From the NCBI GenBank assembly GCA_020846995.1, contig JADLCV010000193.1:1-41091 (forward strand): a stretch of 41,091 bases of DNA. Direction: 5' to 3'. The DNA is from Paracoccaceae bacterium (lineage in GTDB: Bacteria > Pseudomonadota > Alphaproteobacteria > Rhodobacterales > Rhodobacteraceae). Both the position numbers and the translations under genes were made by a program. The notes below the pieces were generated by a model, which saw only the letters and a program-made list of their open reading frames with translations, made no database searches and was not told where the DNA came from. Shown here in pieces: positions 8,672-16,966 of the stretch (its first letter is position 1; the number at the start of each line of letters is the position of its first letter).

Positions 8672-8966
8672 GGTCCGGATCTCCCTCGGCGGTCCTGACG
8701 TCCATGCCGGGGGCGACGGCGATCATGCATGCCTGCCGGCCCGGCTGCCCGTCGATGGTGACGAGGCATTCGAAGCAGATGCCCATCATGCAGTAGGGCG
8801 CGCGCGGGGCGCCGGTGACGGGCGAGCGGCGGAACCGGCGCACCCCGGCCGCGAGCAGGGCGCCCGCCACGCTGTCGCCTGCCCGTGCCGCGACCGGGCG
8901 CCCGTCGACCCGGATCTCCACCCGCCCGGAGGCCTCCCCGTCGTCGCCGCTCAGCCGGCCGAACAT
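8664..8966 (-). CDS. Small [2Fe-2S] subunit of three-component dehydrogenase (HcnA/OoxX-like)
   Basis: The 100-residue protein carries a plant-type ferredoxin fold with four cysteines: three clustered in APYCMMGICFEC and one in GRQACMIAV. The HcnA-like subunits of opine oxidase, hydrogen cyanide synthase and D-hydroxyproline dehydrogenase look the same. ATG 8966 was chosen because GGGGAGG lies about 6 bases upstream; a longer start at 9005 would overlap the preceding gene and add low-complexity residues. It sits between the FAD substrate subunit and the FAD/BFD subunit, overlapping the latter, which supports one complex. Confidence 0.9.
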   Translation of the reverse strand: MFGRLSGDDGEASGRVEIRVDGRPVAARAGDSVAGALLAAGVRRFRRSPVTGAPRAPYCMMGICFECLVTIDGQPGRQACMIAVAPGMDVRTAEGDPDRD

Positions 8967-8982
8967 GCCGCCCCTCCCCCCC

Positions 8983-10113
8983 TCAGTGCTCCGGTCCGCC
9001 GTCATGGGGCTGCCAGTCCGCGAAGCGGCCGGCAGCAAAGCTCGCGACGTCCGCGGGCAGCCCGCCGGCGAGGATCGCGGGCGCGAGGACGCGGGCGTGG
9101 ACGGCGGCGAGCGTGATCCCGGAATGCGCGGCCGCCGCGAAGGCCCCGGGGAACCGGGGCGATTCCTCGTAGATGGGCAGGCCGTCGGGGGTCATGACCC
9201 GGAGGCAGGCCCAGCTTCGCACCAACGCGAGCCCGCCGAGGTGGGGAAAGAGCCGGAGCGCGCGCTGCGCGATCCCGGCGAGCCCGGCCACACCGACCGA
9301 CTTGTCGAAGCCCACGTTCTCCTGCGTCGAGCCGAGGAGGACGGTGCCCTCGGGCATCTGGCGGACGGCCGTTCCGGGCCAGGGCAGGAACGGCGGGGTG
9401 CGCTCGGTCACGAGGAGCTGGCCACGCTGGGGGAAGAGCGCGAGCTCGAGGCCGAGCCCGCGCCCGAGCTCGCGGTTCGCGAGCCCGGCCGCGAGAAGGA
9501 GGCGCGCGCCCGAGAGCTGCCGTTCCCCGACCGATACCGCGAAGCCCCCGCCCGTGGCCCGGATCCCGTCCGCCCGCCGGCCCTGGAAGACCGCGACATT
9601 CGCGCGCGCGAGCGCCCCGCGCAGCGCCTGCAGCAGGCGAAGCGGGTTCACCGCCCCGTCGCGGGGGCAGAAGGTGGCGCCGAAGACCTCCGGGCCCAGC
9701 CCGGGGATGTCCCGGCCGAGGTCCGCGGCCGGCAGGAACTCGACCGCGAAGTCGTCGCGCGCGCTGCCGGGCGGGGCCAGCGCCGCCATCCGTCGCGCCG
9801 CCTCGTCGGCGCTGAGGACGAAGTGCAGGCCGCCCTTCTGCTCGAAGCCGAAGTCGATGCCGCTCGCCTCGGCCAGGGCCGCCGCGAACTCCGGCCAGAG
9901 GTGCGCGGACCGGCGCGTCCAGGCGGCGTATGGCGGGGCATCGACGCCCTTGCCCTGCGTCCACAGGAGGCCGAAATTGCCGTTCGAGGCGCGATCGTCC
10001 GCATCCCCGCCGTCGACGACCGCGACCCGCCCCCCCGCGGACGCGGCCCCCCAGGCGGCGGCGCAGCCGATGATGCCGCCACCGATCACGACCAGATCGA
10101 ACCCGCCCGTCAT
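8983..10113 (-). CDS. FAD-dependent amino/imino acid oxidoreductase (DAO family; HcnC/OoxB-like beta subunit)
   Basis: The 376-residue DAO-fold flavoprotein has the dinucleotide motif VVIGGGIIGCAAAW at residues 7-20 and the C-terminal FAD contact region near AAAAHSGITLA. Such proteins oxidise the C-N bond of glycine, D-amino acids, sarcosine, opines or proline derivatives to an imine. ATG 10113 is preceded by GAGGGGA. With the [2Fe-2S] and FAD/BFD genes 16 bp and less downstream, it is best read as the substrate-oxidising subunit of a heterotrimer, not a lone oxidase. The product imine would be a natural substrate for the RidA protein encoded earlier in the same run. Confidence 0.9.
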   Translation of the reverse strand: MTGGFDLVVIGGGIIGCAAAWGAASAGGRVAVVDGGDADDRASNGNFGLLWTQGKGVDAPPYAAWTRRSAHLWPEFAAALAEASGIDFGFEQKGGLHFVLSADEAARRMAALAPPGSARDDFAVEFLPAADLGRDIPGLGPEVFGATFCPRDGAVNPLRLLQALRGALARANVAVFQGRRADGIRATGGGFAVSVGERQLSGARLLLAAGLANRELGRGLGLELALFPQRGQLLVTERTPPFLPWPGTAVRQMPEGTVLLGSTQENVGFDKSVGVAGLAGIAQRALRLFPHLGGLALVRSWACLRVMTPDGLPIYEESPRFPGAFAAAAHSGITLAAVHARVLAPAILAGGLPADVASFAAGRFADWQPHDGGPEH

Positions 10114-10212
10114 GGCGCCGTCCCCTCGCACCCCGCCCGGCCCCCCTTCCGCCTCTCGTCGCCCCCCTGGCCTGCCCCCCCCCCGCACGGGGAGAGGGGA
10201 GGATCGCCCGCG

Positions 10213-10986
10213 CTAGCCCGCCCAGATCGTCCGCTGCGCCTGCACGAGCGCGGCGATGACCGAGGAGGCGACGGTATGGGTGGCGCCGGTCTCGGCCGAG
10301 AGGTTGGGGCTCGAGGACATCACGTAGTTGCCGACGTCGCTCTCGATGCGGATGTTGAAGAAGCGCCGCTGGCCGGGATCGCGCTTGAAGAAGCGGAGCC
10401 CGACGCGGTCGAGCCCGGGCCCCGCCATGGCCACCGCCGCGACGATGTTGACCCCGTGCACCTTGCCCAGCGCCTCGCGCGCGGTGCCGGCGAAGTCGGG
10501 GACATCACCCTCCTGCGTGCCGCTGCTGACGACGTCGACATGGACCCGCACCCGGGGGTCGCGCGCGGCGATCGCCACCGCGTCGAGCCCCGCGATCGCC
10601 CCCCCGACCAGCCGCAGCCGGTGGCCCGTCCGCTGCCCCGTGGCCTCGAGGTCCCGCACGAGCGCATCGTCGACGAGCGCCATGCCGCTGATCGACCACA
10701 GGTCGGCGACGGCGAGCGCGGCGACGCCGTGCGCGCGCAGCCCCTCGGGGCCCGCGGCCTCGACGATGAGGCCGGGGGCGGCGGCAAGGAAGGCCGCCCG
10801 GTCGGCCGTCACCCATGCGTCGATCCCCGGCCGCTTCCCCTCGCGCCGGGCAAGCACGGCCACGACCTCGGCGGCGCCGGCCTCGCCCGAAAGGATGCGG
10901 GCGACGATCTCGGTGGCGATGCGCCCGGCCCCGATGACGCCGATGCGGAGGGCCTTGGCGGCGGGGCCGGCAGGGGAATCGCTCAT
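10213..10986 (-). CDS. Aspartate dehydrogenase family protein (NadX-like)
   Basis: The 257-residue protein has an N-terminal Rossmann fold (IGVIGAGRIATEIVA near residue 15) and the C-terminal aspartate dehydrogenase domain with VNIVAAVAMAG and a ESDVGNYVMSSSPN segment. Characterised members interconvert L-aspartate and oxaloacetate or iminoaspartate with NAD(P). In this protein the C-terminal segment reads ETGATHTVASS where classical NadX proteins have a different short motif, so the substrate may not be aspartate itself. It lies 5 bp after the racemase-family gene and 99 bp before the DAO-type gene. Its placement among amino-compound genes fits oxidative deamination or reductive amination of a pathway intermediate. 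Confidence 0.85.
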   Translation of the reverse strand: MSDSPAGPAAKALRIGVIGAGRIATEIVARILSGEAGAAEVVAVLARREGKRPGIDAWVTADRAAFLAAAPGLIVEAAGPEGLRAHGVAALAVADLWSISGMALVDDALVRDLEATGQRTGHRLRLVGGAIAGLDAVAIAARDPRVRVHVDVVSSGTQEGDVPDFAGTAREALGKVHGVNIVAAVAMAGPGLDRVGLRFFKRDPGQRRFFNIRIESDVGNYVMSSSPNLSAETGATHTVASSVIAALVQAQRTIWAG

Positions 10987-10991
10987 TGTCG

Positions 10992-11726
10992 CTACCTGTA
11001 TGTCCGCGGCCGGAGGCCGGAGTGGAACCAGTCGAGCAGGGTGATGATGTCGTAGACGGGGACACCGAAGGCGCGCTCGATCGCCGCCGAATGGGGCGCG
11101 AGGTTGGTGCATTCGAGGACGATCGCGCCGACCCCCGCGTGTTCGGTCAGGAGGGCGCGGACGACCTCGAGGACCTCGCCTTCCTGGCGGGCGAAGTCGA
11201 TCCGGGGATTGCCCTCGACGAGGTTGGCGCGGAAGTAGCCGTCGAGCGGCATGCCGGCGATCGGCCCGCTGAACACGGCCCCGACGCCCCGGAAATGGGC
11301 CTCGGTCAGGGCCGGCCGCTTGGCGGTGACGACGGCGATCGTCTGGCCGGCGGGAAGCATCCGTTGCAGCATCGGGATCTGCATGAGGCTCGAGCTTGCC
11401 ACCGGCACCGGGCTGTAGGCCGCGAGATGCGGCTGCATGATGGCGAGGAAGCCGCACGACGTCGAGATGCCGTCGGCGCCCTGGGCCACGAGCTGGTCGA
11501 TGGCGCGGTGGAAGCGCGCGAGCGTTGCCTCGTCGGGCCGGAGGTCGGCCCCGAGCGCAACCCCCTCGAGCACCGCATACTGCACCGGAAAGCGGAAGCT
11601 CCCGGCATGGCCGATGTCGCCCGGAAAGCGCTGGAAGCGGGTGTCGAGGATGATGATGCCGAGGCTGGCGCCGTGGACGGGCCGGCCGCGGGGCGGCCGG
11701 GCGGGGGGAAGTCCGGGGGCGGTCAT
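10992..11726 (-). CDS. Aspartate/glutamate racemase superfamily protein
   Basis: The 244-residue protein shows the pseudo-symmetric Asp/Glu racemase fold with both expected catalytic cysteines: one in ISTSCGFLA and one in IVLECTNLA. The superfamily covers aspartate, glutamate and hydantoin racemases, maleate cis-trans isomerase and arylmalonate decarboxylase. The two-cysteine pattern suits a racemase or isomerase. It is followed 5 bp later by the aspartate-dehydrogenase-like gene. With the D-amino-acid-type flavoenzyme further along, racemisation of a pathway amino acid is one reading, and maleate-type isomerisation is another. Confidence 0.85.
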   Translation of the reverse strand: MTAPGLPPARPPRGRPVHGASLGIIILDTRFQRFPGDIGHAGSFRFPVQYAVLEGVALGADLRPDEATLARFHRAIDQLVAQGADGISTSCGFLAIMQPHLAAYSPVPVASSSLMQIPMLQRMLPAGQTIAVVTAKRPALTEAHFRGVGAVFSGPIAGMPLDGYFRANLVEGNPRIDFARQEGEVLEVVRALLTEHAGVGAIVLECTNLAPHSAAIERAFGVPVYDIITLLDWFHSGLRPRTYR

Positions 11727-11777
11727 GGCCGGGTCCTGCGATGGAGGAGGAGGGCGGGGCGCCGGCGGGCGCGGGCG

Positions 11778-12545
11778 TCAGGCGCGGACGCGGACACCGA
11801 CCGACCCCAGGGTTTCGAAGCGGGCCTCGACATGGTCGCCCGCGGCCAGTTCGACGGCCGCCGTCGCCGCCCCCGCCAGGACGATGTCGCCGGGAAGGAG
11901 CGCCTCGCCCAGTTCCGCCGCCATCCGCGCCGCCGCCACGAGGGCGCGCGCGGGGTCGCCGAGAATCGCCGCCGTCGAGCCGACCTCGCGCGCGCGCCCG
12001 TTGATCGCGAGGACGAGCCCGAGGTTGGCGACGTCGGTCGCGGGCGCGTGCCAGCGGCCTACGACGAAGCCGGCGGCCGAGGTGTTGTCGGCGAGGACGT
12101 CGCCCGCGTCGAAGCGGAAATCGGCATAGCGGCTGTCGATGATCTCGATCGCCGGCGCCACCCCGGCGATCGCGTTCATGGCCTCGAGCGCCGAGAGATG
12201 GCCCGCCATCCGCTCGCGGACGAGATAGGCGATCTCGGGCTCGGCGCGGGGGTGGATGTAGTCGGTGAGGGCGATCGTCCCGTTGTCGGCGATCCGCATG
12301 CCGTCGGTCAGGCGGCCGCAGATGAGGTCGCGGAGGCCCATCTGGACCTGCTTGGCCCGGCTCGTGAAGCCCATCTTGAGGCCGGCGCGGCGGTCGCCGC
12401 GCCCGAGGCGGCGCCCGATCGCCAGGGTCTGGACGGCGTAGCCCTCGGCCACCGACAGCGGCCGGGTGATCGAGAACTGCGGCACGGGCCGGGCCCGGCG
12501 GGCGGCCTCGTCGATCGTTTCCGCCAGTCGCTCCAGTTCGGTCAT
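11778..12545 (-). CDS. dmpH: 4-oxalocrotonate decarboxylase (hydratase/decarboxylase family)
   Basis: The 255-residue protein has the DmpH/XylI-type signatures: [16 protein letters not shown] near residue 56, an acidic metal-binding pattern in [25 protein letters not shown], and [12 protein letters not shown]. These differ from the hydratase paralogue at 14508-15296. It would decarboxylate 2-oxohex-3-enedioate to 2-hydroxypenta-2,4-dienoate, usually in a complex with the hydratase. Its ATG overlaps the TGA of the aldolase gene (ATGA). In the 2-aminophenol and 3-hydroxyanthranilate routes, this enzyme follows a deaminase and feeds hydratase and aldolase. Confidence 0.88.
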   Translation of the reverse strand: MTELERLAETIDEAARRARPVPQFSITRPLSVAEGYAVQTLAIGRRLGRGDRRAGLKMGFTSRAKQVQMGLRDLICGRLTDGMRIADNGTIALTDYIHPRAEPEIAYLVRERMAGHLSALEAMNAIAGVAPAIEIIDSRYADFRFDAGDVLADNTSAAGFVVGRWHAPATDVANLGLVLAINGRAREVGSTAAILGDPARALVAAARMAAELGEALLPGDIVLAGAATAAVELAAGDHVEARFETLGSVGVRVRA

Positions 12546-13561
12546 CCTGCGTTCTCTCTCGTCTTGATGAGGTCCAGCGCGACGTCCACGATCATGTCCT
12601 CCTGCCCCCCGACCATCCGTCGCCGGCCAAGCTCGACAAGGATCGTGCGGGCGTCGAGCCCGTAAAGCTCGGCCGCCCGCTCGGCGTGGCGGAGGAACGA
12701 GGAATAGACCCCGGCGTAGCCGAGCGACAGCGTCTGCCGGTCGACCCGCACCGGGCGGTCCTGGAGCGGCCGCACCAGATCCTCGGCCGCGTCCTGCAGC
12801 TTGAAGAGGTCGCAGCCGTGCTCGTAGCCGAGGCGGTTCGCGACCGCGACCAGGGCCTCGATCTGGCAATTGCCCGCCCCCGCCCCCATGCCCGCCAGCG
12901 AGGCATCGACGCGGACGGCGCCGTTCTCGACCGCAACCAGGGTGTTCGCGACCGCGAGCGAGAGGTTCTCGTGCATGTGGGCGCCCTTCTGCGTCTCCTT
13001 CCGGAGCGCCCGCCCGTAGGCCCGGAAGCGCTCGCGCACCCCCTCCATGGTCAGGGCCCCACCCGAGTCGGTGACATAGACGCAGGTCGCGCCGTAGCTT
13101 TCCATCTTCCGCGCCTCGGCCGCGAGGGCCTCGGGCGGGGTCATGTGCGCCATCATCAGGAAGCCCGCGACGTCGAGCCCCATGTCGCGGGCGGCGGCGA
13201 TGTGCTGGGCGCTGACGTCGGCCTCGGTGCAGTGGGTGGCGATGCGCACCGAGCGGGCGCCGCAGTCGCGGGCCCGCCTGAGGTCGTCGATGGTGCCGAT
13301 CCCGGGCAGCAGGAGCGTCGTCACCCGGGCCCGCCTGCAGACCCGCGCCGCCTCGCGGATCCAGGCCCAGTCGGTGTGGGCGCCGAAGCCGTAGTTGACG
13401 GTCGAGCCCGACAGCCCGTCGCCATGGGCGATCTCGATCGCGTCCACCCCGGCCTCGTCGAGGGCGGCGGCGATGTCGCGGACCTGGGCGAGGTCATAGC
13501 GGTGGCGGAGCGCGTGCATGCCGTCGCGCAAGGTGACGTCCTGGATGTAGAGGCGGACCAT
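12542..13561 (-). CDS. dmpG: 4-hydroxy-2-oxovalerate aldolase
   Basis: The 339-residue class II pyruvate aldolase has the DmpG/BphI motifs: [14 protein letters not shown] at residues 7-20 with catalytic Arg12 and metal ligand Asp13, and metal-binding histidines in [14 protein letters not shown] (195 and 197). Its C-terminal region interacts with the acetaldehyde dehydrogenase in known complexes. It splits 4-hydroxy-2-oxopentanoate into pyruvate and acetaldehyde, and the latter is channelled to the dehydrogenase encoded 1 bp upstream. Full length and all catalytic residues present point to a working enzyme. Confidence 0.96.
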   Translation of the reverse strand: MVRLYIQDVTLRDGMHALRHRYDLAQVRDIAAALDEAGVDAIEIAHGDGLSGSTVNYGFGAHTDWAWIREAARVCRRARVTTLLLPGIGTIDDLRRARDCGARSVRIATHCTEADVSAQHIAAARDMGLDVAGFLMMAHMTPPEALAAEARKMESYGATCVYVTDSGGALTMEGVRERFRAYGRALRKETQKGAHMHENLSLAVANTLVAVENGAVRVDASLAGMGAGAGNCQIEALVAVANRLGYEHGCDLFKLQDAAEDLVRPLQDRPVRVDRQTLSLGYAGVYSSFLRHAERAAELYGLDARTILVELGRRRMVGGQEDMIVDVALDLIKTRENAG

Positions 13562-13562
13562 G

Positions 13563-14504
13563 TCAGCCCTCTCCCCCGGCCCAGCCGCGGCTCTCGGCCA
13601 GCCGCTCGGCCACCTTCAGCGCCGCCGAGGTCATGATGTCGAGGTTGCCGGCATAGGCCGGCAGGTAGTGCGCGGCCCCCTCGACCTCGAGGAAGACCGA
13701 CACCTTGAGGCCCGAGAAGCGGGCCTCGATCTCGGGGATCCAGAGCGGCGCGTTGGCGCCGACGCGCTCGAACTGGACCTCCTGCTTCAGCCGGTAGCCG
13801 GGGACGTAGCGGCGCACCTCGGCGACCATGCGGGCGACCGAATCGCGGATGGCACCCTCGTCGGCGTCGTCGCAGAGGCAGAAGACGGTGTCGCGCATGA
13901 TCATCGGCGGCTCGGCGGGGTTGAGGATGATGATCGCCCGGCCGTGCCCGGCGCCGCCGATCCGCTCGATCGCGGCGGCCGTCGTCTCGGTGAACTCGTC
14001 GATGTTGGCGCGGGTGCCGGGCCCGGCCGACTTCGAGGCGATCGAGGCGACGATCTCGGCGTAGCGCACCGGGCTGACGCGGCTGACGGCGGCGACCATG
14101 GGGATGGTCGCCTGGCCGCCGCAGGTGACCATGTTGACGTTGCCGGCCCCGAGGTGGCTGTCGAGGTTCACGGGCGGGATCACGAAGGGGCCGACGGCCG
14201 CCGGCGTCAGGTCGACGACCTGCTTGCCGTCGGCCCGCAGGACCTCGTCGTGATGGCGGTGGGCACCGGCGCTGGTGGCGTCGAAGACGATGCGGATCCC
14301 GGGGTATCCGGGCAGGCGGCGCAGCCCCTCGAGGCCCTCGTGGGTGGCCGCGACCCCGAGGCGCCGGGCCCGCGCGAGCCCGTCGCTCGCGGCGTCGATG
14401 CCGGCCATGGCCGCCATCTCGAGCGTGCGCGAATGGCGCATGATCTTGATCATGAGGTCGGTGCCGATGTTGCCCGAGCCGATGATGGCGCATCCCGTCT
14501 TCAT
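13563..14504 (-). CDS. dmpF: Acetaldehyde dehydrogenase, acylating
   Basis: The 313-residue protein has the NAD motif [10 protein letters not shown] at residues 7-16 and the catalytic cysteine, Cys128, in [10 protein letters not shown]. It matches the DmpF/BphJ/MhpF family in length and motifs. It converts acetaldehyde, CoA and NAD to acetyl-CoA and works as a channelled complex with the aldolase. It sits between the hydratase (3 bp gap) and aldolase (1 bp gap) genes, the classical order of meta-cleavage lower pathways. Confidence 0.96.
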   Translation of the reverse strand: MKTGCAIIGSGNIGTDLMIKIMRHSRTLEMAAMAGIDAASDGLARARRLGVAATHEGLEGLRRLPGYPGIRIVFDATSAGAHRHHDEVLRADGKQVVDLTPAAVGPFVIPPVNLDSHLGAGNVNMVTCGGQATIPMVAAVSRVSPVRYAEIVASIASKSAGPGTRANIDEFTETTAAAIERIGGAGHGRAIIILNPAEPPMIMRDTVFCLCDDADEGAIRDSVARMVAEVRRYVPGYRLKQEVQFERVGANAPLWIPEIEARFSGLKVSVFLEVEGAAHYLPAYAGNLDIMTSAALKVAERLAESRGWAGGEG

Positions 14505-14507
14505 CGC

Positions 14508-15296
14508 TCACCCCGCCGCGAAGCCGACGCTGACCGCGCCGAGCCGGTTGATCCGCGCCTCGACGACGTCGCCGGGGGCGACCGCGACCATGGGCCCGAG
14601 CGCCCCCGACAGCACGACGTCGCCCGCAGCCAGCGGGCGACCGGCCGCGGCCATGGTGCGGGCGAGCCACAGGGTCGCGTTGAGCGGGCTGCCGAGGCAG
14701 GCCGCCCCCGCCCCGGTCGAGATCGGCTCGCCGTTGCGAAGCATGACCATGCCGCAGAGGCCGACGTCGAAGTCGGCGATCGGCCGCGGCGCCTGGCCGA
14801 GGACGTGAAGCCCGCTCGAGGCGTTGTCGGCGATGGTGTCGGCGATGCGGATGTCCCAGTTGGCGATGCGGCTGCCGACGACCTCGATCGCCGGCAGCGC
14901 ATAGGCGATCGCGCCGAGAAGCTCGACCATGGTCAGGTCGCTCCGCGTCAGCGGCGCGGCGATGACGAAGGCGACCTCGGCCTCGACCTTGGGCTGGAGG
15001 ACGCGCCCGGCCGCGACCTCCTCGCCGCTCGGGACCTCGCAGTCGGCGAAGAGAATGCCGTAGTCGGGCTGGTCGACGCCAAGCTGGCGCTGCACCGCGC
15101 GCGCCGTCAGGCCGATCTTCCGCCCCGCGATCCGGCGGCCCTGCGCCTCCCAGCGGCGGGTGTTCGTCTCCTGCACGCGGTAGGCGGCGGCGACGTCGCC
15201 GGCCCCGATCAGGTCGCGGACCGGGGCGGCGGGAACGCCCGTCTCCCAGGCCTGCCAGAGGCGCCCCGCGGCCGCCGCGATGTGTCCGTCCGTCAT
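14508..15296 (-). CDS. dmpE: 2-oxopent-4-enoate (2-keto-4-pentenoate) hydratase
   Basis: This 262-residue member of the hydratase/decarboxylase family carries the DmpE/MhpD signatures [30 protein letters not shown] (metal-binding acidic residues) and [13 protein letters not shown]. It adds water to 2-hydroxypenta-2,4-dienoate to give 4-hydroxy-2-oxovalerate. ATG 15296 begins at the conserved N-terminal helix; upstream residues in this frame are low-complexity. It lies 34 bp after the RidA-like gene and 3 bp before the acetaldehyde dehydrogenase gene. Confidence 0.93.
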   Translation of the reverse strand: MTDGHIAAAAGRLWQAWETGVPAAPVRDLIGAGDVAAAYRVQETNTRRWEAQGRRIAGRKIGLTARAVQRQLGVDQPDYGILFADCEVPSGEEVAAGRVLQPKVEAEVAFVIAAPLTRSDLTMVELLGAIAYALPAIEVVGSRIANWDIRIADTIADNASSGLHVLGQAPRPIADFDVGLCGMVMLRNGEPISTGAGAACLGSPLNATLWLARTMAAAGRPLAAGDVVLSGALGPMVAVAPGDVVEARINRLGAVSVGFAAG

Positions 15297-15330
15297 GGTG
15301 CTCGCCTCCCTCCTGGCCCTTCCCGCGCCG

Positions 15331-15678
15331 TCACCGCGCCGCGACCACGATGATCTCGACGAGGAGGTCGGGGCGGGCCAGCCGGACCTCGCCACAGGAC
15401 CGCGCGGGGGGATTGGCGGGGTCGATCCAGCCATCCCAGACCGCGTTCATGGCGGCGAAGTCCTTGAGGTCCTTGAGCCAGATGGTGGCGCTGAGGATCT
15501 TGCCCTTGTCGCTGCCGGCCTTGGCCAGCATCGCCTCGACATTGGCGAGCGCCCCCCGCGTCTGGTGGGTGATGTCGCCCGCCGTGTCGGCGGCGATCTG
15601 CCCGGCAAGATAGATCGTGTCGCCGTGGATGACGGCGCGGCTGCGGCGGTGATTGGGTTCGAGGCGGGTGATGGTCAT
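15331..15678 (-). CDS. RidA/YjgF/YER057c family imine deaminase
   Basis: The 115-residue protein has the conserved family arginine (Arg93, in [10 protein letters not shown]) and the C-terminal VEIIVVAA strand of the trimeric RidA fold. Active family members hydrolyse enamines and imines released by PLP enzymes and amino acid oxidases; 2-aminomuconate deaminases (AmnD, NbaF) belong to the same superfamily. Its ATG overlaps the TGA of the PLP enzyme gene, so coupling is direct. Sequence features such as [13 protein letters not shown] and [14 protein letters not shown] resemble the RidA type found beside D-amino acid dehydrogenases. The physiological substrate, an oxidase product imine or a 2-aminomuconate-like enamine, is not settled by sequence. 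Confidence 0.93.
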   Translation of the reverse strand: MTITRLEPNHRRSRAVIHGDTIYLAGQIAADTAGDITHQTRGALANVEAMLAKAGSDKGKILSATIWLKDLKDFAAMNAVWDGWIDPANPPARSCGEVRLARPDLLVEIIVVAAR

Positions 15679-16922
15679 TGTCCTGTCCAGTCCGGAGGGG
15701 TGGGGTGGGGCCGCCCGGCACGGCCGGCGGCGTGGCGGGCGAGGACCTCGAAGCCCGCCTCGAGGTCGGCGATGAGGTCGCGGGTATCCTCGAGCCCGAC
15801 GTGGAGGCGCATGATCTGGCCGGGGAACTTGCCCGCCTCGACGGTGCGGGTGATGAGGGCGGCGGTGGGCAGCACGAGGCTCTCGAAGCCGCCCCAGGAG
15901 GCGCCGATCCCGAAGAGCCGGAGCGCGTCGATCATCGCCACGAGGTCGTCGTGGTCGAACCGCGGCGCGAGGACGACCGAGAAGAGCGAGGCGGCGCCGC
16001 TGAAGTCGCGCTTCCAGAGGTCGTGCCCGCGCGCCCCCGGCAGGGCGGGGTGGAGGACCTCGATGACCTCGGGCCGGCCCCGGAGCCAGCCCGCCACCTC
16101 GAGGCCCGAACGCATCTGTTCCTGCATCCTCACCCGCAGCGTGCGCAGGCTGCGCAGCGCCAGCCAGCAGTCGTCGGGGCTCGCGTAGTGGCCAAGCGTC
16201 GTCGCCGTGCTGCGGACGCGCTGCCAGTTCGCATCGTCGCTGGTGGTGAGGGCGCCGAGGAGCAGGTCGGAATGCCCGCCGAGGTATTTGGTCCCGGCCT
16301 GGATCGAGCAGTCGACCCCGTGGTCGAACGGGCGGAAGAACGACAGCCCCCAGGTGTTGTCGAGGACGAGCCGCGCCCCGGCCCCGTGGGCGACGCGGGC
16401 GAGCATCGCGACGTCCTGCACCTCCATCGTGTGGCTGCCGGGGCTTTCGGCATAGACCAGCGCCGTGTTCGCGCGCATCATCGCCCGCAGCCCGCCCTCG
16501 TCGATGGTCGGCGGGTAGTAGGTGGTGGCGATGCCGAAGCCCGCCCCCATGCCGTCGAGGAACGTCCGTGTCGGCCCGTAGACGCTGTCGGGCACGAGGC
16601 AGTGCTGGCCGCCCCTGAGATAGGCCATGAGCGCGGCCGTGACCGCGGCAAGCCCGGTCGAGACGATCTGGGAGCGGCTGCCGCCCTCGATCTCGGCCAC
16701 CGCGTCCTCGAGGTGGAAATGGGTCGGGCCGCCCTTGAGGCCGTAGGTCAGCACCTGGTCGAAGGGCCGCGCGCGGGTCGCGTCGCGGGCCGCGACCGAG
16801 GGAAAGAGCACGCTCGAGCCCCGCTCGAGCGGCGGGTTGACGAAGGTCTGGGCCGCCGACCGCGGCCGCCCCATCTGCACCAGACGGGTGCCGAAGCCCG
16901 GCCCCTCGGGGTCGTCCTGCAT
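15675..16922 (-). CDS. Cystathionine beta-lyase (MetC)-type PLP enzyme
   Basis: The 415-residue Cys/Met metabolism PLP enzyme has the PLP lysine, Lys212, in QAGTKYLGGHSD, the pyridine-contacting Asp188 in VLDNTW, and YGLKGGPTHF near residue 60. These look like MetC-type beta-lyases rather than gamma-synthases. Such enzymes cleave the C-S bond of cystathionine and cysteine S-conjugates, releasing an enamine that becomes pyruvate and ammonia. ATG 16922 is 44 bp after the CxxC protein gene, and the stop overlaps the RidA-like gene, a natural partner because RidA hydrolyses enamines formed by such lyases. Placement in a catabolic run rather than a methionine operon suggests a different beta-eliminating substrate. 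Confidence 0.9.
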   Translation of the reverse strand: MQDDPEGPGFGTRLVQMGRPRSAAQTFVNPPLERGSSVLFPSVAARDATRARPFDQVLTYGLKGGPTHFHLEDAVAEIEGGSRSQIVSTGLAAVTAALMAYLRGGQHCLVPDSVYGPTRTFLDGMGAGFGIATTYYPPTIDEGGLRAMMRANTALVYAESPGSHTMEVQDVAMLARVAHGAGARLVLDNTWGLSFFRPFDHGVDCSIQAGTKYLGGHSDLLLGALTTSDDANWQRVRSTATTLGHYASPDDCWLALRSLRTLRVRMQEQMRSGLEVAGWLRGRPEVIEVLHPALPGARGHDLWKRDFSGAASLFSVVLAPRFDHDDLVAMIDALRLFGIGASWGGFESLVLPTAALITRTVEAGKFPGQIMRLHVGLEDTRDLIADLEAGFEVLARHAAGRAGRPHPTPPDWTGQ

Positions 16923-16966
16923 CGCGCTCGCTCCTCTCGGGGATTCCGTGACGGGCCCGCCCGGGG

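Noticed and set aside
11727-11777. A hidden 4-oxalocrotonate tautomerase gene in the catabolic run
   Set aside because: The family's short protein (about 60 residues) starting with Pro would need about 190 bp. No gap in the run with a matching frame was found.
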